A DNA stretch of 64,000 nt from Pyrenula massariospora (lineage: Eukaryota > Ascomycota > Eurotiomycetes > Pyrenulales > Pyrenulaceae): assembly GCA_021030905.1 (NCBI GenBank), contig JAGFMI010000016.1, positions 868,001 to 932,000 on the forward strand, written 5' to 3'. Within the stretch, counting starts at the first letter, position 1. Each line of letters begins with the position of its first letter. Shown piece after piece: positions 9,103-19,337 of the stretch. The notes under the pieces are model-generated. The model did not search any database. It was given only the letters and a program-made list of their open reading frames with translations, and was not told the DNA's origin. Made by a program: the position numbers and the translations under genes.

Positions 9103-10380
9103 ATGATCCTCACAAAAAGTGTGAGAGCTCCACGAGTGGCTACAGCAAGATCCCACATTTCCAGGATGAGAGGTGCCACAAGGACCGCATCGGCGGCCGC
9201 AAAGCACCCACAAGAGCAGCCTCGAGAAGACTCCTCAAAGCCCATGGCTAATTCGAGTCAGAAACGGAAGGCCAAACAAGCGACAACTAATGACCAGAAA
9301 GCAGTCAAGCAAGAAGATCCTAATCAGTTGAATGGCACGACTGTCAAACCCTCTGCCATGTCCAAACGAAAGGCCGACTCAAAATCAAAGACTTTAACCC
9401 CCTCTAAAAAGCCAAAACTCGAGCACTCTTCCTCTCCCTCACCTCTAAATAGTGACTCGAAAATGAAGTCCTCCAATACACCGAAGAAATCTCTCACAGA
9501 CACCAAGCTCTCAAAGTACTCCACCTACTCCTCTTCATCTCCTTTCCCAGACTTCCCTCATCCTACTTCCTCTGAGGCCAACCTCGCCCACCGCATCCTC
9601 GTCTCCCTCCACGGACCTCGTGAACGTCCAAAAGAAGTAAACGCCTCTGCCACAACCGCAGGATGCGGTGATTCGCCGTCGGTGCTCGATGCCCTCATTC
9701 GTACCATCCTCAGCCAAAACACCAGTGGAAATAACTCCACCCGCGCAAAGCTTAGCATGGACAAAATGTACGGGCGTAGCGACGCCTGGGAAGAAATAGC
9801 CAAGGGTGGTGTGGACAAACTAGAAGATGCGATCCGCTGCGGTGGCCTGGCCAAAACGAAGAGCAAAGTCATCATGTCCATCCTTGAGCAAGTGCACGAT
9901 AAGTACGGAGTCTACTCCCTAGACCACTTGCATCAGGCGCCCACCGCCGACGATGCAATGAAAGAGATGCTATCATTCAAGGGTGTTGGTCCCAAAACCG
10001 CATCCTGCGTTGTGATGTTTTGTCTTGGAAAGGAAAGCTTTGCCGTTGATACGCATGTATATAGAATTACTGGGATGATTGGGTGGCGGCCAAAGAGTGC
10101 GGACAGAGAGGAGACACAAGCACACCTTGAAGCAACGGTGCCAGGGGAGCTGAAATACCCATTGCATGTGCTTATGGTGGGACATGGGAAGAAGTGTGGG
10201 GAGTGTAAGGCTGGGGGAAGAAGAGGAAAGGAACGATGTCCGCTGAGGAAGGCATTTGAGGGGAAAAGTGCAGTGAAGCAGGAGGAACAAAACCGCACAG
10301 TGGAAGACATCAACGGTGATTTTAAGGAAGAGGATGATGGGAGTGAGACAGAGGATTCCGTGAAGGAAGAAGAGGATTGA
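9103..10380 (+). CDS. HhH-GPD DNA glycosylase / AP lyase (endonuclease III-like)
   Basis: Single exon, 425 residues if started at 9103; the ATG at 9244 (378 residues) is also possible. The N-terminal third is Lys/Ser/Pro-rich and looks nuclear. The HhH-GPD fold spans about residues 190-390: SQNTSGNNSTRA, then the helix-hairpin-helix FKGVGPKTAS with the candidate Schiff-base Lys298, then FAVDTHVYRI with the catalytic Asp316. The family excises damaged bases in base-excision repair. After the domain, bacterial Nth has four cysteines binding an iron-sulfur cluster. Here only three are seen (KKCGEC...ERC), so the cluster is probably absent. An acidic tail ends the protein. Substrate preference is not predictable. 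Confidence 0.87.
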   Translation: MILTKSVRAPRVATARSHISRMRGATRTASAAAKHPQEQPREDSSKPMANSSQKRKAKQATTNDQKAVKQEDPNQLNGTTVKPSAMSKRKADSKSKTLTPSKKPKLEHSSSPSPLNSDSKMKSSNTPKKSLTDTKLSKYSTYSSSSPFPDFPHPTSSEANLAHRILVSLHGPRERPKEVNASATTAGCGDSPSVLDALIRTILSQNTSGNNSTRAKLSMDKMYGRSDAWEEIAKGGVDKLEDAIRCGGLAKTKSKVIMSILEQVHDKYGVYSLDHLHQAPTADDAMKEMLSFKGVGPKTASCVVMFCLGKESFAVDTHVYRITGMIGWRPKSADREETQAHLEATVPGELKYPLHVLMVGHGKKCGECKAGGRRGKERCPLRKAFEGKSAVKQEEQNRTVEDINGDFKEEDDGSETEDSVKEEED

Positions 10381-11435
10381 ATAACGTATACCTACTTTTG
10401 ACAGACTTTGGTATACCCATGGTAGGCCGATGTGTAGACCTGCACAAGATGACTGCTATTTAGGAGATCATGTACGTTTTGAGACGCTATTTACTATTCC
10501 CTCATGCCGCAAAACAAGTCTAAGCCCGTTCTTTTCTAGAGTGACCCTCATCCCCAACTTCACTTTCATACATACTCGAAAGTCTCGACACTGCGAACGA
10601 CTTTGAGCTACGTTTTCAAGGCTTTGTTTGCACTACAGCAAGTTGTTGTTGGAACCGCGCCGCTTCTCAATTATAGACATGGAGGATGAGCGCTGATACT
10701 GAATTGTTGGATTCAGAGATGTGGTCCTGAGACCATTGTGCGGCGATAATCATAGGTGTCAGCTTGTATGATGGAGAACGTTGACAGGAAGGAGTTCTTA
10801 GCAGTCAATCGAAGTTGCGGAAGGGTCGTTCCGATCCGCCGCGCAATTAGCTCCCTTGTACGTACCACGTCAAGATGTAGCCCCTGTCAGACTTCCCAAC
10901 CTCAGCTTCAAAATCCTTACTATCTAAGCTCTCTTCTTCTGCTCACACATATCAGTAATCTTTGAACGTGACCCTGCTGACCTATTCACCCTTTAAGCGC
11001 TCACAAAGTGGATCTCTTCGAAGACCTCGGATGTCCACGGAGCAGCCCACGTTTGGACGCCCTTGGTCTAATGCATCTCCCTTAACGTCCAAATCTCTTG
11101 CACCTGAACAATCGCATACCCTTCGTAACCCTTGAAGTCTCGCTAGCAGCGAAATCGTTAATGATTACAAAGTCTTTAATCTATTTCGACCAATTGCTAG
11201 CATTGAATATGCATGCCCCTCCCTTTCCGGTAAATCGGCCACCAAGCTCCAAGGAATAGCCTTCGGGCATCGGGTTTATTCGCAACGCGAGGGCCGGATA
11301 TACCGGTGCGACTGCATGCTCGAAGTAGAATTGAATTTATTTTAATACTCTGACTTGGATTTTTCGAATGTTGACATTGTATGCTATCCGTGCTGTTTCC
11401 CGCATGTCCTGTATCTGTCTAGCGATTGAGTAGTC
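10381..11435. other. intergenic, 1.05 kb
   Basis: This is the 3' flank of the glycosylase gene and the promoter of the monooxygenase gene. A 69-codon frame at 10756-10965 has no recognisable features. I see nothing else. Confidence 0.5.
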
Positions 11436-12885
11436 ATGTCGAAAGGATCCAAGCCCTTCCGTGTGATCATCATTGGGGGAGGCGAGTTGTTTTGAATTTC
11501 GAATGCGAGATCGGTCTACTCATGTGTAAATAGGTCCGACAGGGTTGCTGATTGCTCAGGCCCTCAGAAAGGTCTTCCCTTCTGTCTCAACTAACGCTTG
11601 TGCTGAATGGGACTCTTTAGATAGGAATCGCCGCGACTGTCTTCGAGGGAGATGCTTCCCAGACATCACGTTCCAGAGACTGGAACTTTGGAATCTATTG
11701 GGCTCAAACACCACTTACCGACATTCTCCCTGCTTCACTCGCTGCAGATGTGATAAATGCTCAAGTCGACAACAACCCGCCATCAGCGGACACCGTGCTA
11801 CCTATGCACGACCTTCAGAATGGGGAACTTCTAAAATCGATCCCTATACCATATATGGTCCGGCTACATCGGAGAAATTTCTTGAGGGCCATCAGTCAAG
11901 ACGTCGATGTGAGGGTAAGTAATGGTTGGACGCTAGCCTCTACTGTGAATTTTTGCTCACCTCACTGTCTAGTACGGTAAGCGTCTTGTTCGAATCGAAC
12001 CAAACGACAATTTTGCGACTGCCTTCTTCGAGGATGGAACGAGCGAGACAGGAGACCTCCTCATTGGCGCTGAAGGTGCTCGATCTCTCACACGAGAAAC
12101 ACTTCTGGGCCCCTCTAAGGCAGCTTTGAATCAGTCTCCGCTAGTGGCAAGTATGGTGATGGCTAAGCTTCCAGCGGATCAGGCGTGCAAGTTTAGAGAG
12201 ACTTTAAACCCGAGAATGAGCATTGCGGTCCATCCTCATGGTGTATTTTCTTTCATTGCAGGTCGGCACTAACAGAAGAATCTCTTCGAAACAAGAAATG
12301 ACTAACGGGAGAAAGTGCATGACGCCTTCCAAGGGCAACCAGGAGACTGGACTTTCATGATGCTGCAGAGCTGGAAGGCAGAACAAACTCTAAGTATGAC
12401 AAGTGAAGAAATTCTCCAGGACATGAAGCAACGCGCAGATGACTTTGCTGAGCCTCTCCGTTCCATTTGGCACTCAATCCCCAACGGCACACCATGCTGG
12501 CACAATCGACTAACCTTCTGGCCCACCCAACCATGGGACGACCGACAGGGAACCATCACTCTTGCCGGCGACGCAGCGCACCCCATGACATTCCGTCAGT
12601 ATCCCAACCCTCACCACAACGACAGCATTAACAAATAACTCCACAGACCGCGGCCAAGGCCTCAACAACGCGATCCACGACGTAGCGACGCTAATGAAAA
12701 GCCTCACGGGGGTCGACACATCATCTCGGTCCGAGGTGACATCTGCGTTGCGCAAGTACGAGCAGGAAGTGCAAGAGCGAGGGCGGAAAGCGGTCGTCGC
12801 CTCGCTCGAGAACAGCATCGCGGTCCACGACTGGGATCGGCTCAGGGAGTCTCAGCTGCTGACGTCGGGGGCGGCGAAGGATTGA
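11436..12885 (+). CDS. FAD-dependent aromatic-type monooxygenase, six exons
   Basis: Exons 11436-11481, 11534-11571, 11621-11914, 11973-12261, 12316-12594 and 12647-12885 join to 394 residues with every phase matching. The protein opens with a dinucleotide-binding loop, VIIIGGGGPTGLLIA. IGAEGARSLTR near residue 160 is the family's central motif. LAGDAAHPMTFHRGQGLNNA near residues 305-325 is the second FAD motif, spanning the last junction. This is the salicylate-hydroxylase-like group A flavoprotein layout; members hydroxylate small aromatic or polyketide-type substrates with NAD(P)H and oxygen. Intron 1 starts with GC rather than GT. The gene is slightly short for the family (usually 400-450). 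There is no biosynthetic cluster around it; substrate unknown. Confidence 0.85.
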
Positions 12886-13477
12886 AAGGAACGCGTTGAA
12901 GTGTGTCTACCGTCTTTTGCCTGCGATCTGTCTTGTTGTAAGGTGTTTTGCTTATTAAGATGATAGGCGCCAGTACTTTGGCCACGAGGGTACAAGATGT
13001 TAGCGTATCTTTTCTGATGTTGGTAAATGTTCGTATATTTTACAAATAAATTACAATAAACAGACGGCATATGAACTCTAACTTGTGTAAGTGTATGTAA
13101 CAGTGAGTGACGGAAAAGGCGCACGCTAACATTTTTACCGTTGTACCTGCAGTAGCTCGATGACCAGTCTTTTGAAATTTTTATTGGAGGGTAAGAAATG
13201 CGATCCGATGACAAATGGCCAATTTAGGGAAGGACTCGCGAAATAAATACTTTCTAAGTTAATTGAATATCGAGAATGACTTACAAATGATCATCGTGGA
13301 CACATCTTGAAGGATTTGCGAGGTGATTATTACGTTCTAAATTTCTGCCTCAGAACTTCAATCAGTCTACTTAAAGCTTCCCACCTGACCTCCGAATAAT
13401 GGCAAACAAACGCCGTAGGATATTCTTCTCTTTCCAAAACTTCTAAATACACTTGCTGTCAGCCATTGTTGGCAATC
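12886..13477. other. intergenic, 0.6 kb
   Basis: An A+T-rich spacer between the monooxygenase and carbonic anhydrase genes (same strand). It holds the terminator of the first and the promoter of the second; I see no gene. Confidence 0.5.
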
Positions 13478-14281
13478 ATGTCGTCCCAGATCACCATAAA
13501 GGACTTGCTTGAGCGCAACAAGTACGGACCCCCTTCGAATTCTTTACCGCATGCCTGCATACTGACTCTAACCAAGAGAATACGCCAAATCCCACCAGCC
13601 ATGGCCCACATTCAGTGAGATGAAAGCCTACGGAGCCCCTCCGCCATCAATACTTATCGGTATGTTTTGTCCCCGCTGAATCCTTTCTTTAGTCAGCAGT
13701 ATGACTCAGTGAGGTAGAAGGCTAAATCCTTCTACTAGTCACGTGCATGGACCCGCGGTGCCGACCGACCGACTTTATGAATGTTAAGGGGCCCGAGGCC
13801 ATCGTGCTGAGTAATGTTTGCGGGCATGTTGGGCCGAATTTGAAAGACATTATTGCGGCGGATGATTTGTTTGGGTTCAAGGAGCTTGTTGTAATTCATC
13901 ATACCGGTATGTCCTTAGTCCCATTGGCGATACTTTAAATTGCGGACTGCAGGTTCAGTACAGAACAGGAGCTGATCTCTCTGAACAAGATTGCGGTGCT
14001 CTGCTCATAGACGAAGCTAGACTTCGAGAATTGTTGAAGACACGCGCGCCAGGAAACACTGAAATTGACGACAAGACTGGATTTGGTGCTATCACTAGGT
14101 GAGCTAGGTTGACTTCAGACGAGAAGTATTTGTCGCTTACCACCACAGCGTCGAACAAAGCGTTAGAGACGACATCGCAGCGATCAAGGGATCCCCTCTC
14201 GTGAGAAAGGAACTAGCCGAGGAGACATCTGGGTTCGTCTATGATATCAAGACAGGATTATTGAACTCTGTCTCAGTTTGA
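13478..14281 (+). CDS. beta-carbonic anhydrase, five exons
   Basis: Exons 13478-13521, 13577-13659, 13739-13906, 13990-14098 and 14149-14281 give 178 residues. Zinc ligands are visible: Cys45 in TCMDPRC, then His97 and Cys100 in HHTDCG. The Asp47-Arg49 catalytic dyad is intact. The enzyme interconverts carbon dioxide and bicarbonate. At 178 residues it belongs to the short fungal beta class without the long N-terminal extension, and no clear mitochondrial presequence is seen, so it is probably cytosolic. Intron 2 (13660-13738) ends in a perfect 8-base inverted repeat next to the acceptor. The gene runs tail-to-tail into GEP3 with only 52 bases between stop codons. Confidence 0.9.
13714..13735. 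repeat. 8-bp inverted repeat inside carbonic anhydrase intron 2
   Basis: GTAGAAGG and CCTTCTAC pair perfectly around a 6-base loop, ending three bases before the exon. Such a hairpin could present or mask the acceptor AG. This is seen directly; any effect on splicing is inference. Confidence 0.45.
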
Positions 14282-14333
14282 GCAGTAGATACCTAGGCGA
14301 AACTCATATGAACTATCGCCGTAGAAGAGAAAA

Positions 14334-16361
14334 TTAACGTTTGCTCCTTTGCTTCTTCAAAAATCTTGCATGTTGGGTGGCCTTTGCACGTTTCCGCCGA
14401 TCTTTGATCCTCTTCGGTAAATCTGCCTCTAACATGGACCAGACCCCGAGGGATCGTCGGCGAGCAACAAATTTTCCCTCTGGGGAAAACACTTCGACTT
14501 TGGGGAAGCTCCATTCCTCTGCCTTGTCGCCCTGGAGACCCTTCTGTCTCACACTCGCAACAAGCTCCACCCACCCCACGCCCTCGATGAGAATATCGGT
14601 GGCAAAAGTCTTGAAATGCAGGTCTCGAAGCTTCACGCCAGCTCTCAGCATGCTGCCCACATTTTTCTTCGTGAGGTCTGTGTCGAGCTCAAATACACCT
14701 GCGGATCGTACAGACGTAGCCCCTTCTGGAGTGAGCATGGTCTCTACATTGGCAATTGACCGCTCTTGAAGCTGAGCCTTCTCGGCTTTTTCAGTGCTGG
14801 TAACATGGACACTAATCGCTGAAGGAAGGAAAGGGTGGGCTATTATATTGCTTCTATGATTTGCGCTCGGTATCGCCCCCAATGCATCAAAAGAAGTTTC
14901 TTGGACAACCGGAGTGATTCTGATTAGACCGCCGCCGAGCAGCAGCGATTGCCCATCTTTGATGACGTGCTTGCTGGGAGTCGGACGGGAATGCATGACG
15001 AGGGCGTTTTGATGATCAGGTGTAACATGGCCCGAGAGAGCGCTTCGCTCTAAGCCCGGTAGATCAATGATCTCGCCTCGTCTTTGTTGCGAGCGATCCT
15101 CAGATAAGAGAAATGGCAGGCGAATGGGTGAGGCCGTTGTTCCTGGTAAAGCGGACACTAACGGGAGCGTCGGTGTTGGCGAAAAAGGCTGTGCTGGAGG
15201 AAGCAACGATGGCGAGAAGGTTGTTGACACCATGTCCTGAACTTCTTCATCTCTGGCGTCTTCAATGAATTCAACCATTGTCGAGGCAGAATGACCGGAC
15301 ATGCCCTTTGGTAAAAGGGTCTCAAGCAAATTGCTTTTCCCCACGTTGACTTTTCCGACCATCCAGTTTGCTCCACCTCGTTTGCGCAATTCTTCCTTTA
15401 CATGTACAGTCCACCAGCCCCTCTTAGCGCTCACAAGATGGACATTGCCAAGCCTGACGTCGTCTCCGAGCCTGCCAAGGCTTTCTCGTAGAACCTCTAT
15501 GAAATATGGCATCATCGTGTCGACCTGTTCCTTTTGCGGGGCCAGTAAATCTGACCTTGTGATGATGAAGCTCACTGTTGCATCATGCTGTCTGCTCTTA
15601 AATCTGGGGTCTTTTGCTCGACGATTCCTGGATCGTAAGCGCACTAAGGAAAGATGTCTGAAGATGCGAGGAATGACTGACATCGGGAAATCAGCAGCAT
15701 CAATGACATGGTAGACGTGGTTCTTGCGGTATGGGGACAGCGCAATTGTTTCTGCAATTGAGCCAAGAGAGGGATGTGCGATCGGAACTCCACGCGATTG
15801 GAAGATCAAGTTGTGGCAGCGATCGCAGAACGGTGGGGGCTGGGCGTTGAGAGAATTGGATGCGGACAAGCTCGCTGAGTCATCTTCCGCCCCGTGTGCT
15901 TTTTTAAGCTCCGCTCCGCGGAGTTCTTCTAGGCTTGGCTTGAATTTTGTACCCTCTGATGGCATGACAATTTGAGCTTTGGGATTTGACATCTCCTTTC
16001 CATCGTCAATTCCACGAAAATAGTGCCTGACTGCCTTCCGGTTCATTGAATAATACCCGGCTTGGTCAGGATGCCCGTCCTGACTCAGCGCTCCGCAACC
16101 AGGACATGATTGAGGCAAGTCAAGCAGGCGACGACGCTGTGAGCTAGCCGTCTCATCATGATTTGCATTCTCTGAATAATTTCTGCGCTGTGCGCTGCGC
16201 AAGCTCACGGTGGCCGCGGGCGAGGCTATTTTGGCCGTCGTGAGACAGTTATTGACTCGGCCGCCATGTAGTCTACGGCCGGTGGCAGCGGCAATGCAGT
16301 TGTGGAGAAGAGGCGGTTTTGTTGAGGCTCTGAGTCGAAGAATGGAGCACACATGGCTCAT
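14334..16361 (-). CDS. GEP3: mitochondrial circularly permuted GTPase, Gep3/YqeH type
   Basis: Single exon, 675 residues. The basic, Ser/Arg-rich N-terminus is consistent with a mitochondrial presequence. A zinc-ribbon-like pair follows: CPGCGAL near residue 90 and CDRCHN near 180. The GTPase motifs come in permuted order: G4-type TRSD, G5-type SAK, then the P-loop GKVNVGKSN and DLPG. This is the hallmark of the YqeH/NOA1/Gep3 group. Yeast Gep3 interacts genetically with prohibitins and supports mitochondrial ribosome small-subunit assembly. Length and order match fungal Gep3. The C-terminus is Lys/Arg-rich. The gene converges closely on the carbonic anhydrase gene. Confidence 0.9.
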   Translation of the reverse strand: MSHVCSILRLRASTKPPLLHNCIAAATGRRLHGGRVNNCLTTAKIASPAATVSLRSAQRRNYSENANHDETASSQRRRLLDLPQSCPGCGALSQDGHPDQAGYYSMNRKAVRHYFRGIDDGKEMSNPKAQIVMPSEGTKFKPSLEELRGAELKKAHGAEDDSASLSASNSLNAQPPPFCDRCHNLIFQSRGVPIAHPSLGSIAETIALSPYRKNHVYHVIDAADFPMSVIPRIFRHLSLVRLRSRNRRAKDPRFKSRQHDATVSFIITRSDLLAPQKEQVDTMMPYFIEVLRESLGRLGDDVRLGNVHLVSAKRGWWTVHVKEELRKRGGANWMVGKVNVGKSNLLETLLPKGMSGHSASTMVEFIEDARDEEVQDMVSTTFSPSLLPPAQPFSPTPTLPLVSALPGTTASPIRLPFLLSEDRSQQRRGEIIDLPGLERSALSGHVTPDHQNALVMHSRPTPSKHVIKDGQSLLLGGGLIRITPVVQETSFDALGAIPSANHRSNIIAHPFLPSAISVHVTSTEKAEKAQLQERSIANVETMLTPEGATSVRSAGVFELDTDLTKKNVGSMLRAGVKLRDLHFKTFATDILIEGVGWVELVASVRQKGLQGDKAEEWSFPKVEVFSPEGKFVARRRSLGVWSMLEADLPKRIKDRRKRAKATQHARFLKKQRSKR

Positions 16362-17307
16362 TTGGTGTCGTCAGATTGCAACCACAATGCATGCAACATG
16401 CGCGGTGCATTCTAGAGAAATGAAAAGTTTTCAAGGGTGACCAAACAGCGCAATGGGGCGCTTGCACGACCGTACAGGCTTGGCAAACTCGCTTCACTTG
16501 CAGGGCGCCTCGGCCGGGACTGGGCACTGATTGTTGGCCTTCAGCCCTGACACCCGCCCGGAGCATACCGGTACCTACGCTTGTTGTTTCTCAAAAATGA
16601 TTGAGCTTACGCCAATCTAGCTGTTGAATCTAGACGGCACAGACTATGATCCAGACCGAAATTAATCTTCTCGCTCATCAGAAACATACATATCTCGGAA
16701 TTTGAAGCCACGCTGCTCTACTGCGACAGAAACTTGGCGTAGCGATGGTGCCAAAAACAACAATTCAACGCCTAGCTCCGTTTAGTCTGACCTTTAGCTA
16801 AACGGCCGTAACGATCTCCCTGTTGGCATGGCTCTCTCGCTCGTATGCACTCTATGCCGAAATAAGGGTCGGCCGACGATAAAACACGAGCTTGATTTGA
16901 GTATCGAAAAGGGGCAGGTTCTGCCTCTGATTCTAGCCGCACGCACTTAGTAACTGCAGCATGCGCGGAAGCTTCACGGAGATGCATGATCGATTGCCCG
17001 AATAGGCTAGAAAAGCCTCGTGGGAGCAACGTCCCGACTTCTGGGCGTTCATCTTGAAGAGTTGCATTTGGCGCGCTCTTTGGTAAGCGACGCCGCGTGC
17101 GTGAAGACGTCTTTACGTAGTGGCTCGCTAAAATTCTTGACGAGGATTCTGGAAGTATCATCGCCGGACGCCGTGAGTACAAAAGGTAGGTGTTGGTAGG
17201 ATCAAATGAACTCAGATCATTTCCCCTCATAAGCCAGTCTCGGCCTCCGCCTCGAAAAGTTCGAACTACCAATATCGTAACATAGCCAAATCGTCTACTA
17301 TAGGAAA
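16362..17307. other. divergent promoter region of GEP3 and the GMC oxidase
   Basis: About 0.95 kb. A 181-codon minus-strand frame (16772-17317) runs antisense over the GMC promoter and start. It has no recognisable motif, and I judge it a chance frame. Confidence 0.5.
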
Positions 17308-19189
17308 ATGGCGACATTCGACTTTATCATCGTTGGAGGTAAGTCTTGGATAAACTTCATGAAGTCGCATGCTGACTCATTGCCTTCCCAAAAGCTGGCC
17401 CAGCGGGGTGCACTCTCGCTGTTCAGCTTGCCGAAAGTCCAAAACGACCGAAAGTGCTGCTGCTTGAACTTGGCGGCAAGAATGATGGCCCAGCTATGCG
17501 GGCTCCTGCAACGCGATTTGCTCATCACCTGGATCCCGAACTCAACCCCTTCTACAAAACCGTCCCGCAGGCATCTCTTAAGGACCGTGTGATCAGCTAT
17601 GATCGTGGCAAAGGCCTCGGAGGCAGCAGCGCCGTCAATTTTTGCATCTACGACATCGGCCCCAAAGGCGATTTCGAAGAGATCGCCCGGTTGGTCGACG
17701 ATGATGCATGGCATTGGAGCAACGTATTACCCAAATACAAGGCACTGGAACATTTTCATGATGAGACGATACCGGACAAGTTCCGGAGATTCGCAGATCC
17801 GCGTCCCGAAGACCATGGTAAGAATGGCAGGCTTCATATTGGATACACCCATGAGTGGGATGACGTCTCCCACTACTACATGGAGTTGTTCCAAAAAGCG
17901 GGTTACAAAATCAATCCAGACCTTAATTCTGGAGACCCTATTGGTCTCAGCTTTCCGATTCAGTCCTTCCACAATGGATGGAGGACAATGGCAAGCGACA
18001 TGCTGCTAGAATGCGAGAATCTAACCATCCTGACAGACTCAGCCGTCGAACGAGTGCTTTTTGATGGGAACATTGCGACTGGTGTGCAAACAGGCAACCG
18101 ACGGTATTATGCGTCAAAGGAGGTCATTCTTTCCGCCGGAGCTCTTGACACGCCGAAAATTCTGATGCACTCAGGTGTTGGCCCGGCAGATCAGCTTAAG
18201 AGATACGATATACCTGTTCTACACGATTTACAACACGTGGGTCAAGGCTTGAGAGACCATTCACATATTCAATTCGCATTCCAGCGACAAGAGCACACGA
18301 CCAAGATGCCGGCATTTTTCCGTGATCCTGATAACATGGCCAACGCCCAAGCTCAATGGCAGAAAGATCGCACAGGGCCACTCAGCACACTTGGATGCAA
18401 TGTTCCCTTTGGATTTTTCAAGGACGAGAATCTCTACGAAAGCGAGGAGTTCAAATCATTACCAGAAAACGAGAAGGCTCACATGTTACAGCCCACTGTT
18501 CCACACTACGAATTAGCCATTGTAAGTGCTCGCCGAACAACAACCCTTCACACCAGCCCCTTTCTATGTTGTTGGCTCAGCTCACCATGTCCAGAACGTC
18601 CCTTACCCCGGCTACTTCACAGACCCACTAAACGCCGTCGCCGTCTGCGTCATCTACGTCTTCCTCATGAACCTCCAATCCCGCGGCGAAGTAACCCTCC
18701 AGTCCTCCAAATTCTCCGACCCCCTTCTCTACAACCCGAAATTCCTCTCCCATCCTTTCGACCAGCGCCTCGCCATCGAGTCCGTGAGAAAGACCCTCAA
18801 AACCTGTCTAGAAACCCCTTTCAGCGACGACACTGTCAAGTCTCTCGAGGCGCCCGCAAGCTTGAGCGATGAGGATATCCTGGACTTTGTGCAGGACGCG
18901 GCGGCCAGCACGTGGCATATGGCGGGGACGGTTAAGATGGGGAGGAGAGAAGATGAGACGGCTTGTGTGGATAAGAATTTTTCTGTCAAAGGTGTGGAAA
19001 GGTTGAGGGTTGTGGATATGAGTATTTTCCCGATTTTACCAAAGTACGTTTCTCTCTGTCCCTGTAAACAGTCTGGCGAGTAAATTGTGGCTGACAAATT
19101 GAACCATTAGCAATCATACTCAGACATCGGCTTACATCGCGGGAGCAATTGCGGCGTCCAAGCTGATTAGGGAGTACGACTTAGAGTAA
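17308..19189 (+). CDS. GMC-family FAD oxidoreductase, four exons
   Basis: Exons 17308-17338, 17395-18521, 18595-19043 and 19111-19189 encode 561 residues. The N-terminus carries the FAD-binding loop IIVGGAGPAG across the first junction. GLGGSSAVNF near residue 95 is the first GMC signature, and ILSAGALDTPKILMHSGVG near 270 is the second. The C-terminus holds the catalytic His in STWHMAGT and the second His/Asn site in NNHTQTSAY. There is no signal peptide, so it is likely intracellular, like fungal glucose-methanol-choline dehydrogenases acting on alcohols or polyketide products. The frame appears to shift near 18522, but a canonical 73-nt GTAAGT...CAG intron restores it. Substrate unknown. 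Confidence 0.9.
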
Positions 19190-19337
19190 ATTGTCGAGTG
19201 GATGGTTTGACTTTAGACGTGGTACTATAAATGTATTTAGGAAAATCTTGTGTCTACTTGAGATGTCGCAAGAAAGAGTCGTCATGTATAGTTCTGATAA
19301 ATTGTTTTGATTTCTCATTATAAAATGCTTCATAAAA

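Noticed and set aside
11436-14281. Monooxygenase and carbonic anhydrase as parts of a biosynthetic cluster
   Set aside because: There is no backbone synthase, transporter or regulator nearby, and carbonic anhydrase is a housekeeping enzyme.
16772-17317. 181-codon minus-strand frame over the GMC promoter
   Set aside because: No recognisable domain, and it overlaps the start of a well-supported gene.
18522-18594. Apparent frameshift in the GMC oxidoreductase
   Set aside because: A canonical 73-nt GTAAGT...CAG intron (18522-18594) restores the frame exactly, so no frameshift or pseudogene is needed.
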